Assembly: GCA_959028445.1 (NCBI GenBank)
Contig: CAUFRY010000007.1
Coordinates: 3,065-67,064, forward strand
Length of the DNA: 64,000 nt
Source of the DNA: an uncultured Collinsella sp.
GTDB taxonomy: Bacteria; Actinomycetota; Coriobacteriia; Coriobacteriales; Coriobacteriaceae
Direction: 5' to 3'
A program made the position numbers and the translations under genes. The number at the start of each line of letters is the position of its first letter. The stretch's first letter is position 1. The notes below the pieces were generated by a model, which was not told the origin of the DNA, searched no databases, and saw only the letters and a program-made list of their open reading frames with translations. This document shows, piece by piece, positions 9,333-17,936 of this stretch.

Positions 9333-11645
9333 CTACGCCGACGCGCTGTCGCGAGCCGCCTGGCATGTAGGGGTCTGACGCAGCGTAAGCGGCTTGTCCC
9401 CCGCCTCGGCCGACGTGGTCAGCGTATACGTGATCGTCGTCGTCTCGCCAGCATGCAGGTCAACGGTGCCCGAATAGAAGGGGATTCCATGCCACGTAGC
9501 GGCGCCAAGACCAAACTGGGTGCCCTCGACGGTCAGATCAGTAATGTTGCCGCCCGTCGGGGCAAACAGTGAGACATTCAGACGCTCGTCGTCACGCGCG
9601 GCATCGGGTGCGCTCGCCGCAACGTAGTCGGGCAGCTTGCCAGCCTCCTCCTGCGTCATGATGTTCGTCAGGGTAACGGTGATGCGATAGGAGCACGTGC
9701 CGTCACCGTTCTTGATGCCCTGACCAATCTGAGTGTCGGCGTTCAGATACCAGTCGAGCTTGGAGAAGCTCAGGTTGTTAAAGTAAACGCCGGCAACGGG
9801 ATCGGCACTCGGATCTTCCGGATCGGGCAGCGAAGCGTCAATGCCTGTCTCTTTGATGGCATTCTGCTCATCATCGTTTCTCATCCACGCGATCAGGCGG
9901 CCCTCTTCGGCACCGCGCTCAACGGCGCTGACAAGCTTCGTAACATCGACATCGCCGATACCGCCAAGGATCTTGTCGAAGGCAGCGCTGGCGACGGATG
10001 CAAAGATGCCGTCCGACTCCTCGACCGGATAGTTCCAGTACACATCGTGCATGAGGACCTTTGCGGCGTTGGTGCCGTCGACAACCGTTCCGTCGGGCAG
10101 CGAGACATTACCGACCAGGCCCAGCAGATACTGCAGGAACACCGGGTCGATACCGATGACGCCATCAACGTCCTGTCCATACTGGGACTTCCACAGCGCG
10201 GCGACACGCTGCGAGTTGCGGGGCCAATCAGGCGAATAGGTATTGCCCGAGTTGTACAGGTTACTGTGGTTGCCGAACAGCGCCTCATCCTCTTCGTCGA
10301 CGCTCTCGACTGCCTCATCCTCACTGAGTCCAATGCGGGGAACAAACTCGCCAATCGACATCTGGCCGTCAGTGACCGAAATCAGGCCCTGCGAACCGCC
10401 AAAGCCGCCGCAAGCACGAATCTCGACGTTGTTCATGGCGTACACAAGGTAGTTGCGCGTCTGGCCGTTGGCGCCGAGCATCTGGGGAAGGACGGGGGCG
10501 ACCTTCTCCGCCGCGTCAACCGCGCCGTTGAGGGTGGCAAAGCCGTCCTTGGCCTTATCGACCAGCTCGGTCACCTGGGAAATATGAGTATCGCCAATGC
10601 CCTGGACCTTCTCGTTGGCGCTCTTGAACACCTTCGAGCTGCTGGAAAGCGAATCGGCGACCGCCTGCAGCGCGGACACGTTAATCATGCCGTCCTGGAA
10701 CAGCTTGCCGGGCGTAGCCTGCGAAAGGTTATCGGCCATGGGAACCAGCGCATTGCTCGAGACATCGGACAGGGCGTCAATCATGGTGCGGGCCGCATTG
10801 ATATCGCTGCCATACACCGGGATAAACGAAGCCGCCGTCCACAGCGGGCTCGAGGTCTCCGCCTTCATGCTGTTACAGAGCTCATCGATCTTCTTCGCGT
10901 CGTCAGGCAGCGTCGAAAAATCGCCCGACGTGACCTTGTCCTTAAGGCCACCGACGATCTCGACAGCCTCCTTCGCTTCGCTCTTTACGGTCTTTGCCGA
11001 GTTAAGCAGCATAAAGCCGCTTGCGCCAAGCGCAACGAGAAGCACCGCGACTACAGCGGCAATAATGGCGCCGGTGTGACGCTTTTTGCGCTCGCCCTTG
11101 CGATGGCGATGACGGACCAGACCGTCAGAGGTCGAACTCGACGAAGCATCGCTACCGTAGTTCAAGCCAAAATCGTAATAATCTTCCTTGGAACCCGAGC
11201 CCGCAAACTCGGTACCGCTATCATCCAGGCGGGCGAACGTGCCTGTCTCGGAGGCGCCGGTGTAAATCGTGCCGAGGTTACCCGTAAGCCCCGCGCCACC
11301 GGCAGAGGAAGTATTGTTGTCGGCCTTGCCGGCATTAACGTTGCCGGCGCCATTCGCGGCGTTGGCAGCACCTGCGTTGTTCGCAGGTACCGAAGGAGCC
11401 CCGCTCGGCTGCGACGCAGAGGTTGCACCGCCCGCAAAGACATTTCCTCTTGCACGGCCGGTCTTTTTTGCCTTTTGAGACTGCTCGTACAGAGCGGTAA
11501 ACATCGCCGTCTCGCCCGGGGACACGCGCTTACCGGAACCGCCCTGTCCAGCGCCGCCCGGCGTGCCGGCCTTACCAGCCCCGTTCGGACGCGGCGGAAC
11601 TGCAGGGCGGCCGCTATCGCTGCCCTTAAAGTGATTACCAGCCAT
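9333..11645 (-). CDS. DUF4012 domain-containing membrane protein
   Basis: Function unknown. The ATG at 11645 is preceded by GAGGA and gives 770 residues; a TTG nine codons upstream is less likely. Residues 1-190 are low complexity (Gly, Ala, Asn, Pro) and probably cytoplasmic and disordered. A basic stretch (KGERKKRH) leads into one membrane helix at about 192-214. The remaining ~550 residues are predicted extracytoplasmic and resemble DUF4012 proteins of actinobacteria, including the conserved region around NYLVYAMNNVEIRACGGFGG. DUF4012 proteins are often seen near cell-envelope polysaccharide genes, and a role at the cell surface is only an inference. It is bounded by a terminator on the glmM side. 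Confidence 0.85.
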   Translation of the reverse strand: MAGNHFKGSDSGRPAVPPRPNGAGKAGTPGGAGQGGSGKRVSPGETAMFTALYEQSQKAKKTGRARGNVFAGGATSASQPSGAPSVPANNAGAANAANGAGNVNAGKADNNTSSAGGAGLTGNLGTIYTGASETGTFARLDDSGTEFAGSGSKEDYYDFGLNYGSDASSSSTSDGLVRHRHRKGERKKRHTGAIIAAVVAVLLVALGASGFMLLNSAKTVKSEAKEAVEIVGGLKDKVTSGDFSTLPDDAKKIDELCNSMKAETSSPLWTAASFIPVYGSDINAARTMIDALSDVSSNALVPMADNLSQATPGKLFQDGMINVSALQAVADSLSSSSKVFKSANEKVQGIGDTHISQVTELVDKAKDGFATLNGAVDAAEKVAPVLPQMLGANGQTRNYLVYAMNNVEIRACGGFGGSQGLISVTDGQMSIGEFVPRIGLSEDEAVESVDEEDEALFGNHSNLYNSGNTYSPDWPRNSQRVAALWKSQYGQDVDGVIGIDPVFLQYLLGLVGNVSLPDGTVVDGTNAAKVLMHDVYWNYPVEESDGIFASVASAAFDKILGGIGDVDVTKLVSAVERGAEEGRLIAWMRNDDEQNAIKETGIDASLPDPEDPSADPVAGVYFNNLSFSKLDWYLNADTQIGQGIKNGDGTCSYRITVTLTNIMTQEEAGKLPDYVAASAPDAARDDERLNVSLFAPTGGNITDLTVEGTQFGLGAATWHGIPFYSGTVDLHAGETTTITYTLTTSAEAGDKPLTLRQTPTCQAARDSASA

Positions 11646-11794
11646 AAAGAAATCCTCGCAATTGAGTCGCAATGAAAAAGTCCATAACGTTACTAGTTTA
11701 TGGCATTTTGAGCATCGACAGCTAAACTCCAGACACGGACATCAATTGGCGAAAATGCGGCACAACACCTTTTCCGTCTTGGCGGCGGCGCTAG

Positions 11795-12817
11795 CTACAC
11801 CGTGAGGAACATCATCACGATGATCATGACAAAGCCGATAAGGTCGGTCGGCAAAAACACCGTCCCCAGCATAACGGCACTGGTGATGGTCGCCGAAACC
11901 GGCTCCACAGTTCCGATGAGGCTCGCGCGCACCGAGCCGATGTCCTTAACGCCCTGCATATAAAGCATGTAAGCAAAAAACGAGCCGATAACCACGAACA
12001 CCGCGAGCGCCTCGATGCCGGCAGCGTCGAGCGCCGGCATATGCGCCCAGGGCTGCACGAAGACGCACGAGACCACGCCCGCCGTGAGCATTGCCGAGCC
12101 CGTGACGATGGGGCTGCCGTATTCGGGCAGGATCTTGGCGGGAATCACCGCCATACACGCGGCGCTGACCGCACACATAAGACCTGCTGCCAGGCCAAGC
12201 GGCGAGATATTCAGGCTGGTGGGGTCGCCGCCGGTGGCGATTAAAAAGGTTCCACCCAGAGCCAGGCCAATGCCGATGACTTCGCGAGTACGCGGCATGC
12301 GGCGATCGGTCACGCAGGCGTAGCCCATGATGATAACGAGCTGCAGGCACTGGAGCACCGTCGCGGTTCCGGCGTTCGTCAGGCGCACGGCCGAAAGATA
12401 GCAAAACTGGTTGAACAGCAGGCCAAAAGCGGTAAAGAGCAGCAGCTGCTTGCGATCAGCGGGCGTCATCCAAAGCTTGACCAGGCGTGCGCGGTCGCGC
12501 GTGACAACCACAGCCATAAAGAGCAGGCCGGCGAGAATCTGACGCACGCTCATAAGCCACAGCGTATCGACATGGTAGGTATCGAACAAAAAACTCGCGC
12601 TGGTGCCCGAGAAGCCCCAAAACGAACCGCCCACCAGCGTAGCCAAGACGCCCGTGATCATCTTGCGCGTCGAAGCGCTGTTCAGGCGGTCGCGCCATGC
12701 GCGACGGGTGTTGCGGCTGAGCTCGTCGGTGCCCTCGGGCACATCAATGTTCGATATATCGGTCATCGGCACCGAAGCCCCTGCGCCTTCGACCTGCTCG
12801 ACACACTCTTTGCTCAT
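11795..12817 (-). CDS. DMT superfamily transporter (EamA domains)
   Basis: Inner-membrane carrier of the drug/metabolite transporter superfamily; members often export amino acids or metabolites, but the substrate cannot be read from sequence. It has 340 residues with about ten hydrophobic helices in two EamA repeats after a ~55-residue polar N-terminus; the second repeat contains ASLIGTVEPVSATITSAVMLG, the usual EamA ending. GGGGGAG precedes the ATG. It stands alone, with no co-directional gene tightly attached. Confidence 0.88.
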   Translation of the reverse strand: MSKECVEQVEGAGASVPMTDISNIDVPEGTDELSRNTRRAWRDRLNSASTRKMITGVLATLVGGSFWGFSGTSASFLFDTYHVDTLWLMSVRQILAGLLFMAVVVTRDRARLVKLWMTPADRKQLLLFTAFGLLFNQFCYLSAVRLTNAGTATVLQCLQLVIIMGYACVTDRRMPRTREVIGIGLALGGTFLIATGGDPTSLNISPLGLAAGLMCAVSAACMAVIPAKILPEYGSPIVTGSAMLTAGVVSCVFVQPWAHMPALDAAGIEALAVFVVIGSFFAYMLYMQGVKDIGSVRASLIGTVEPVSATITSAVMLGTVFLPTDLIGFVMIIVMMFLTV

Positions 12818-13047
12818 TCCACTCCCCCGAAACAGCCTGGAAACAATTCGGCTTACCTTACCACGGCAAAGTCACCAGCTGGAGGCTTGTCCGTTTATCG
12901 GTAGGACAATTCCGCAGGCGTCTTTCCATAGCTCGATACCGCAATGGCCTTGCATTATGCGACAGCCAAATCGCGGCAGCAGGCTCTTTTGAAATGGATA
13001 CGACAAAGCCCCGAATTCCACAATGTAAGCGATTTTTAAAAATGTTC

Positions 13048-13076
13048 TTGCCACCGAGTTCAGGCTCCGTTATATT
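13048..13076 (+). promoter_or_regulatory. Promoter of tRNA-Val
   Basis: TTGCCA (13048-13053) and TATATT (13071-13076) with a 17-base spacer, about 30 bases upstream of the tRNA. Confidence 0.65.
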
Positions 13077-13105
13077 ATCCCTTGCGCACTTGCGCACCCT
13101 TGATC

Positions 13106-13180
13106 GGGCGTTTAGCTCAGGGGGAGAGCGCTTCCCTGACACGGAAGAGGTCAGAAGTTCAAATCTTCTAACGCCCACCA
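13106..13180 (+). tRNA. tRNA-Val (anticodon GAC)
   Basis: A 75-base cloverleaf. The acceptor GGGCGTT pairs with AACGCCC; the D-arm is TAGCTCAGGGGGAGAGC; the anticodon arm CTTCC-CTGACAC-GGAAG carries GAC; the T-arm contains GTTCAAAT. CCA is encoded. It reads GUC/GUU valine codons. A terminator hairpin follows directly, so it is a single-gene unit. Confidence 0.95.
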
Positions 13181-13188
13181 AATGTTCG

Positions 13189-13225
13189 CAGCTCAGAGGC
13201 TATGTCCTCTGGGCTGTTTTGTTTT
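13189..13225 (+). terminator. Terminator of tRNA-Val
   Basis: CAGCTCAGAGG pairs with CCTCTGGGCTG and is followed by TTTTGTTTT. Confidence 0.85.
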
Positions 13226-13422
13226 ATGTCGCCAAATCAGCTGGCAGCTCCAACCGCCCAAGCAACCACCCTGCCCATACACAAAACCGCGTCAACAGCC
13301 ACCGAGGCCGAGGCCAACGCGTCTCGAACCCATCCGCACCGCAACTTCTCAGCAAAACGCCGCGATGTCTGCGCCCTGCGGTATCCTTGAGCCACTTACA
13401 CCTGCAGCACCAAGGAGCCACC

Positions 13423-14109
13423 ATGCGCACCGAGCTCGATGTCCCCTTTTCGCACAAAGAAGAAGCCAAGGCGCTGGGCGCCAAATGGGACCGGACCAAG
13501 AAGATCTGGTATGTACCCAGCGGCGTCAACCCCGAGCCCTTTGCCGAATGGCTGCCCGGTGTTGACCGATCCGACCCCTCAGCGCCGTATATATATCTAG
13601 TACTGGGCAAGCGCGAGTGCTGGAAGTGTCACAAAGAGACCTCGGTCGCGGCCTTTGGCATTCCCTATCGAACCGATAACGACGAGAGCATCGCCATCGC
13701 GCACGCGCCCAACGAAGCCGGGCACATTGTCATCGACACGGCCAACGCCAACGCACTCGCCATCGTGCCCGCTCTTGGCTGCGTGCCGGGCGAGATCCGC
13801 GACTACCTTCATAAGCGCTGCGGCTACAAGCCCGTAGGCGCGCGAGCCTCCAAAGCCCCGTCGCTCGGCAACACGTGCACCAGTTGCGACGCGTTGCAAG
13901 GCAGTCGCTATCTGCTCGAAGAGCCCTCGTCCCCGTTTGCCCTCACCGCCATCAACAAGCTGCCGGCACTGGAGTTTGTGCGCGTCGAAGTTGCCGGCGT
14001 CTTTGGCATCCCAGCCACGCGCACCGACTTTGACCAGGCGCTCTTTACCTGGGCACGCGACCATCACGCCGAGTTCCACAGGCAACTCGGTGAGGGGATT
14101 TATTTGTAG
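13423..14109 (+). CDS. DUF5710-domain protein with two Cys pairs
   Basis: Function unknown. An ATG with AAGGAG upstream gives 228 residues; the frame extends further upstream through the tRNA but that part is not coding. Residues 1-45 match the DUF5710 pattern (VPFSHKEEAKALGAKWD, then KKIWYVP), a small module found attached to DNA-processing and mobile-element proteins. CWKC near residue 70 and CTSC near 150 form a likely split zinc ribbon. The gene ends with TAG, and the same frame then continues as the 3' remnant of a cytosine methyltransferase, so it may have been part of a restriction-modification or mobile locus. Confidence 0.7.
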   Translation: MRTELDVPFSHKEEAKALGAKWDRTKKIWYVPSGVNPEPFAEWLPGVDRSDPSAPYIYLVLGKRECWKCHKETSVAAFGIPYRTDNDESIAIAHAPNEAGHIVIDTANANALAIVPALGCVPGEIRDYLHKRCGYKPVGARASKAPSLGNTCTSCDALQGSRYLLEEPSSPFALTAINKLPALEFVRVEVAGVFGIPATRTDFDQALFTWARDHHAEFHRQLGEGIYL

Positions 14110-14472
14110 GGGCAACATCGAGGTATCGAGGAGCAGGAGCTCGATCGTCAAACAATCAAAAAGACAGGCTTTACGTACACGTATTCCGAGGGAGCCATGA
14201 GCTTCCCGGATGCCACCGACAAGCCGAGCCGCACCATCCTCACAGGAGAAGGCGGCACGGGAGCGAGCCGCTTCAAGCACGTCATCGAATGTCCCGATGG
14301 CCGTTTCCGCCGTCTTGTTCCCGACGAGCTCGACCAGCTTCAGGGATTCCCGAAAGGCTGGACCGATACGGGCATGACTGACGGCCATCGAGCCTTCTGC
14401 ATGGGCAACGCACTCGTCACCGGCGTGCCCCATCGCATTGGCGAAGCTATGGTCGAAGTGTACGGCCTCTAA
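14110..14472 (+). pseudogene. 3' remnant of a DNA (cytosine-5-)methyltransferase
   Basis: The frame directly after the TAG at 14107-14109 encodes recognisable C-terminal Dcm-type sequence: TGFTYTYSEGAMSFPD, then PSRTILTGEGG, SRFKHVI, the RRLVPDELDQLQGFPKGW segment and MGNALVTGVPHRIG (motif X). The catalytic PCQ loop and SAM-binding N-terminal motifs are absent, so it cannot methylate DNA. A short in-frame ATG at 14197 could give a 91-residue peptide, but there is no reason to think it is functional. It is best read as the scar of a lost restriction-modification gene. Confidence 0.8.
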
Positions 14473-14597
14473 GGCAAGCAATCCGGAGCCGGCAGTTCAC
14501 GCTGTCGACCCCGTTTTTCCACCCCACTCCCCTGTATACTGATGTAGCACGTGTTTCATCCGGGCTTGTTGGGCCGGATTGTTCATGGGAGGGTCTT

Positions 14598-15089
14598 ATG
14601 GCTGCTTCGAATCCGCCTAAGGGGAGCGTTTCTTCTTCGTCCATCAAGCCGGTAACGCGCAAGGCCGTGCGCTGCCAGCGCGAGGTCGCTTGGCTTGTCA
14701 CGCAGGCGGCGGGCAGGCTTGTGGCGACCACTCAGGACGTCAATGCGCCTACACCGAGCTTTGTGTTAGCAGCGGCGCTGGATTTTGTGCGCCAATTGGA
14801 GCTTGCCGAACAGGATGCCAACGGCCACCTCGACTACCAGAACGCTATGGCGCCCGACCTGCAAACGTTCTGCCACATGGCCAAGTTGCCCGCCGCGCCC
14901 AATGCACTTTCGGACGCAGGCTACATGTTTACGCTTTCGGGCGCGGACCTTATCCGCGACATCTATGCATACTGCAGCGAACTCGCCGAGCGCCACGTCT
15001 TTGACGCGGCTGAAGTCAAACCGGGATATGTCATCAAGCTGGTTCTTAGGCTGTTCTTGATGGACGGGTTTGGGGCCATGCCGGCGTAA
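14598..15089 (+). CDS. Hypothetical protein
   Basis: Not recognised. GGGAGG precedes the ATG and gives 163 residues. The first 20 residues are rich in Ser, Pro and Lys; the rest looks soluble and mostly helical, with no signal peptide, membrane helix or metal motif. A TATACT box lies about 60 bases upstream, and the leader can form a small hairpin (ATCCGG/CCGGAT). It stands alone between the methyltransferase remnant and the oppositely oriented AlbA_2 gene. Confidence 0.6.
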   Translation: MAASNPPKGSVSSSSIKPVTRKAVRCQREVAWLVTQAAGRLVATTQDVNAPTPSFVLAAALDFVRQLELAEQDANGHLDYQNAMAPDLQTFCHMAKLPAAPNALSDAGYMFTLSGADLIRDIYAYCSELAERHVFDAAEVKPGYVIKLVLRLFLMDGFGAMPA

Positions 15090-15189
15090 GCCGAGTCTTT
15101 AGCATCACTGTCGACTGGGCAACAACCGCTTTGCCTTAGTGGGCGCCAATTGAGAGTCGATTATTGGTTCGCCTCGTCCACTAACGCAT

Positions 15190-16656
15190 TTATTCCACGC
15201 GCTCTGACAGTCGATACTTGCGGTTGCGGCTCGTCGCCGGCGCCGTGGGCTCAAGCTCGCCTTGAGCAATGAGCGCGTTGACGCGCGACCTAACCTGGGA
15301 AATCGTAAGCCCCGTACGTTCTGCCAGCTCACGCGTCCCCAGCTCGCCGTAGTGTTTGAGTGCCGTCACAATTAAGCCCCCGCCATGATCGACCGGCTCG
15401 ATCTTTGAACGGTAAAGTACGACCTTGAACCGATCGAACCCCGGGCAGAACAGGGGCTCGGCCAGACCATGCGCGCGCATGGCATCGATCATCATCGGGA
15501 TGCCCGAGCCATTGCCCTCAGCCGGCGAACCTGCGCCATCCGGCAGCGGGACAATCGACATGAGTTTCACGAGCGTCGCGTTACGGCATCGGGAGCTGCC
15601 GTCAAACAAGTTCTCGCGAGTCTTTCCCCCGTAAAGGCCGCCAGGATTCGTCACCTCGACACGATCGTCAAAGACGTCGACGGCAATCGATTGTCCACAG
15701 AACCGATCCCCGTATTCTCGATGGATTACGGCGTTGGCGATTGCCTCGCGCAGAACCTCCTCGGGAATCTCCAGCGAGTCGACACGCGAGACGCCTTGGA
15801 TCGTCGAGGTTCGCCGCAAATTCTTGGCGACTGCCGCGACGGCATCCGAGATCATTTCACCCAACGTCCCCTCGCAGATCGTACGGTCCATGAACCTCAA
15901 CGACCCTGCCGCGCCCTTCTGCGTTCCGGCATAGACCGCCACATCGATAAAGAGCTTGGGATAGAACTGCTGAGGATAGGCGCCCGCAGCCAGGAGCCCG
16001 GCCTTAGTGACATTGCCCTGGGAGTCGAGGAAATTCAGGCGCTCCAGCTTCGTTTTCTTGTCCGGCGCGCCGCGCATTGCACGGGGTGTCAGCGAGAAAG
16101 CACGCTCTATCGTGCGGTCGACCAGGGCCTCGTCAAGATCGCCTGCGACCGCGCCGGGTACTGCATCGCGATCACTGGGGCTCGTCCGTTCATACGATGA
16201 CAAGGACAGGACCTCGGTCGACGAGAGCGGAACATCTTTGTCATCGATGCGTTTGTAGCTGCCGCCTTGAGCGCCCCGCTCTATGACATAACAAGGCTTG
16301 CTCGACGGGTCGAGCTCCTCAATCGTGATGACCAGAACCACGGTGCCCTGGAGCTCCACGCGTTCAATGGTGTATTTGGGCGGATTGGCCAGTTTTCCGC
16401 GACCGCCGGCATCACCCATGCCCGCTACGAATTGGTTGAGCACCTTCTCGGTCTCAAAGTTCTCAACCGGGACAAAGCCCGCGCGCTCGCTCACGCCGAG
16501 CACGATAATTCCGCCAGCGGTATTCGCGAATGCGCTAACCGTTTCCCATACGTCGCGGGAAAGCGTCGTGGCGCTCTCCTTGACCTCGACGTTAAGATCG
16601 TCCGAGCCCATGCGCTTTAAAGACTCGAGCAGACCGGTCAGCTCGTTTTCGTTCAT
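15190..16656 (-). CDS. AlbA_2 (Schlafen-like) ATP-binding protein with C-terminal winged helix
   Basis: Probable DNA-binding regulator or defence-related protein. The start at 16656 is chosen because AAGGA lies seven bases upstream; an ATG two codons earlier is too close to it. It has 488 residues: an AlbA_2/AAA_4 domain at about 15-135 (DVWETVSAFANTAGGIIVLG), a middle region, a GHKL-like stretch near 295-345 (LREAIANAVIHREYGD, then DRVEVTNPGG) and a C-terminal winged helix (GTRELAERTGLTISQVRSRV). In this family the winged helix is thought to bind the gene's own promoter. That fits the two arrays of TTATCTCTC sites upstream. Confidence 0.85.
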   Translation of the reverse strand: MNENELTGLLESLKRMGSDDLNVEVKESATTLSRDVWETVSAFANTAGGIIVLGVSERAGFVPVENFETEKVLNQFVAGMGDAGGRGKLANPPKYTIERVELQGTVVLVITIEELDPSSKPCYVIERGAQGGSYKRIDDKDVPLSSTEVLSLSSYERTSPSDRDAVPGAVAGDLDEALVDRTIERAFSLTPRAMRGAPDKKTKLERLNFLDSQGNVTKAGLLAAGAYPQQFYPKLFIDVAVYAGTQKGAAGSLRFMDRTICEGTLGEMISDAVAAVAKNLRRTSTIQGVSRVDSLEIPEEVLREAIANAVIHREYGDRFCGQSIAVDVFDDRVEVTNPGGLYGGKTRENLFDGSSRCRNATLVKLMSIVPLPDGAGSPAEGNGSGIPMMIDAMRAHGLAEPLFCPGFDRFKVVLYRSKIEPVDHGGGLIVTALKHYGELGTRELAERTGLTISQVRSRVNALIAQGELEPTAPATSRNRKYRLSERVE

Positions 16657-16714
16657 CTGCATGTCCTTTCGCTCGGCCCGGCGGAGAATGCCGCGAATAG
16701 ATTTCCTTCGTCTC

Positions 16715-16952
16715 TCAGTTATCTCTCGTAATTATCTCTCATCTTACTGCTATCTCTCATATTAGAGATAAGTGAGAGATGAAAGATAAGATGTCTGCCA
16801 TCTGTTTCATTTAAACATGTTTTTGCTGGTAAAACAATCAGTATTGAGACAATACCATGATTGCCTGTCTCTTTGCTGATCAGTTATCTCTCATATTTAT
16901 CTCTCGTCTTTCTGTTATCTCTCGTATTAGTGAGGAATGAGAGATGAGAGAT
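16715..16952. promoter_or_regulatory. Duplicated array of TTATCTCTC sites upstream of the AlbA_2 gene
   Basis: Two similar ~75-base blocks (from 16715 and from 16880) each contain three direct sites, TTATCTCTC at 16719, 16732 and (as CTATCTCTC) 16750, then at 16884, 16897 and 16915. The spacing is 13 and 18 bases in both blocks. Each block ends with two inverted AGAGAT sites (16764 and 16774; 16939 and 16946). The blocks are 165 bases apart and flank an AT-rich stretch likely to hold the promoter. This fills most of the 425-base gap 16657-17087, which holds no gene. Confidence 0.75.
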
Positions 16953-17002
16953 GTGTGAGTGATGCATGGGCGTGGATTTTTGGACGGTCGGAAAATCCCT
17001 CA

Positions 17003-17042
17003 AACAAAAAAACGGGGCCGGCCTTACGCCGAACCCCGTTTT
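17003..17042 (-). terminator. Terminator of sugar cluster A
   Basis: On the minus strand ACGGGG pairs with CCCCGT across a GC-rich loop, followed by seven T; it lies just past the stop of the IID gene. Confidence 0.85.
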
Positions 17043-17087
17043 CAAACGGACAGTTAGTTATCCAACGCGCGAGCATAGCAGTCAACT

Positions 17088-17936
17088 TTACGCCGCCGCG
17101 AACACTCCCAAACCTGTTCCGATGATGCAGATCGCGAAGATGCCAATAATAATCCAAATGGTCTTGACACCCTTTTTATAGAGAGCAACGCAAGCGAACG
17201 TTGCCAGCAAGGGCAGCAGACCGGGGAAGATCGAATCGAACAGATCCTGCAGGACAATCTCCGAACCACCCACGTCAAAGGTCAAAGCCGTGGACAGCGA
17301 GACCTGTGCCGCAATCATCGCGCCAATGACGGTCATTCCGAGAACGCCGGCAGCATGCGTCATGCGAGACATAAGGTTGTTCTCTTCGGACTGCTGCAGG
17401 AACTTGGTTCCCAGGTCGTAACCCAGATGGGCGGCGACGATACGCGTTGCAAAGTTAATCACGGAGTAGATGAGCGCGTACACGATGGGGCCGAGCGGGT
17501 TGCCCGTCGATGCGATGCCAATACCAATGCCGGCGGCGACCACGCGGAACGTACCCCAGTAGAACGAATCGCCGATGCCGGAAAGCGGTCCCATGAGGCC
17601 GACCTTCATGGCGTTAATCGAGGACGTGTCGAAGTTCTTATCGGCAGCCGCCTGCTCTTCCATCGAAACCGTTAGGCCGGCTACAAACGGAAGCACATGA
17701 GGCGTGATGTTAAAGAACTCGGTATGGCGATCAAGCGCCGCATAGTAATCGTCGTCGTTGGGATAGATCTTTCGCAGGGGCTTCTGAATGGTGTACATGA
17801 AGCCCATTGCCATCATCTTGTCGTACGACTGCGAGCACTGGCTCGTAAACTGGCGAAGGAACATGCTCCGATACATATCGGGGCTCATAATCGCGTCCTT
17901 CTTGGCCTCTTTGAGGTCGGTGTTCTGGGTAGCCAT
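17088..17936 (-). CDS. PTS mannose/fructose/sorbose family transporter subunit IID (cluster A)
   Basis: Membrane partner of IIC in a mannose-family PTS; the pair moves the sugar inward while IIB phosphorylates it. The 282-residue protein has the family features: MFLRQFTSQCSQSYDKMMAMGF near the N-terminus, the central GLMGPLSGIGDSFYWGT stretch and C-terminal hydrophobic helices. GAGGAGG lies before the ATG, and the start overlaps the IIC stop by one base (TAATG), indicating translational coupling. Last gene of cluster A. Confidence 0.96.
   Translation of the reverse strand: MATQNTDLKEAKKDAIMSPDMYRSMFLRQFTSQCSQSYDKMMAMGFMYTIQKPLRKIYPNDDDYYAALDRHTEFFNITPHVLPFVAGLTVSMEEQAAADKNFDTSSINAMKVGLMGPLSGIGDSFYWGTFRVVAAGIGIGIASTGNPLGPIVYALIYSVINFATRIVAAHLGYDLGTKFLQQSEENNLMSRMTHAAGVLGMTVIGAMIAAQVSLSTALTFDVGGSEIVLQDLFDSIFPGLLPLLATFACVALYKKGVKTIWIIIGIFAICIIGTGLGVFAAA

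Noticed and set aside
10047..11675. Plus-strand 542-codon frame opposite the DUF4012 gene, and a similar 607-codon frame over cbiM/cbiQ (15-1838)
   Set aside because: Antisense shadows with Arg/Ser/Gly-rich low-complexity translations; the minus-strand genes have clear motifs and ribosome-binding sites.
12994..13422. Extended N-terminus of the DUF5710 gene starting upstream of the tRNA
   Set aside because: The frame passes through the tRNA-Val and its terminator; the ATG at 13423 has AAGGAG and begins the conserved domain.
16715..16952. Possible CRISPR array in the TTATCTCTC repeats
   Set aside because: Repeat units are only 8-9 bases, spacings are 13 and 18 bases, and there are inverted copies; no cas genes are present.
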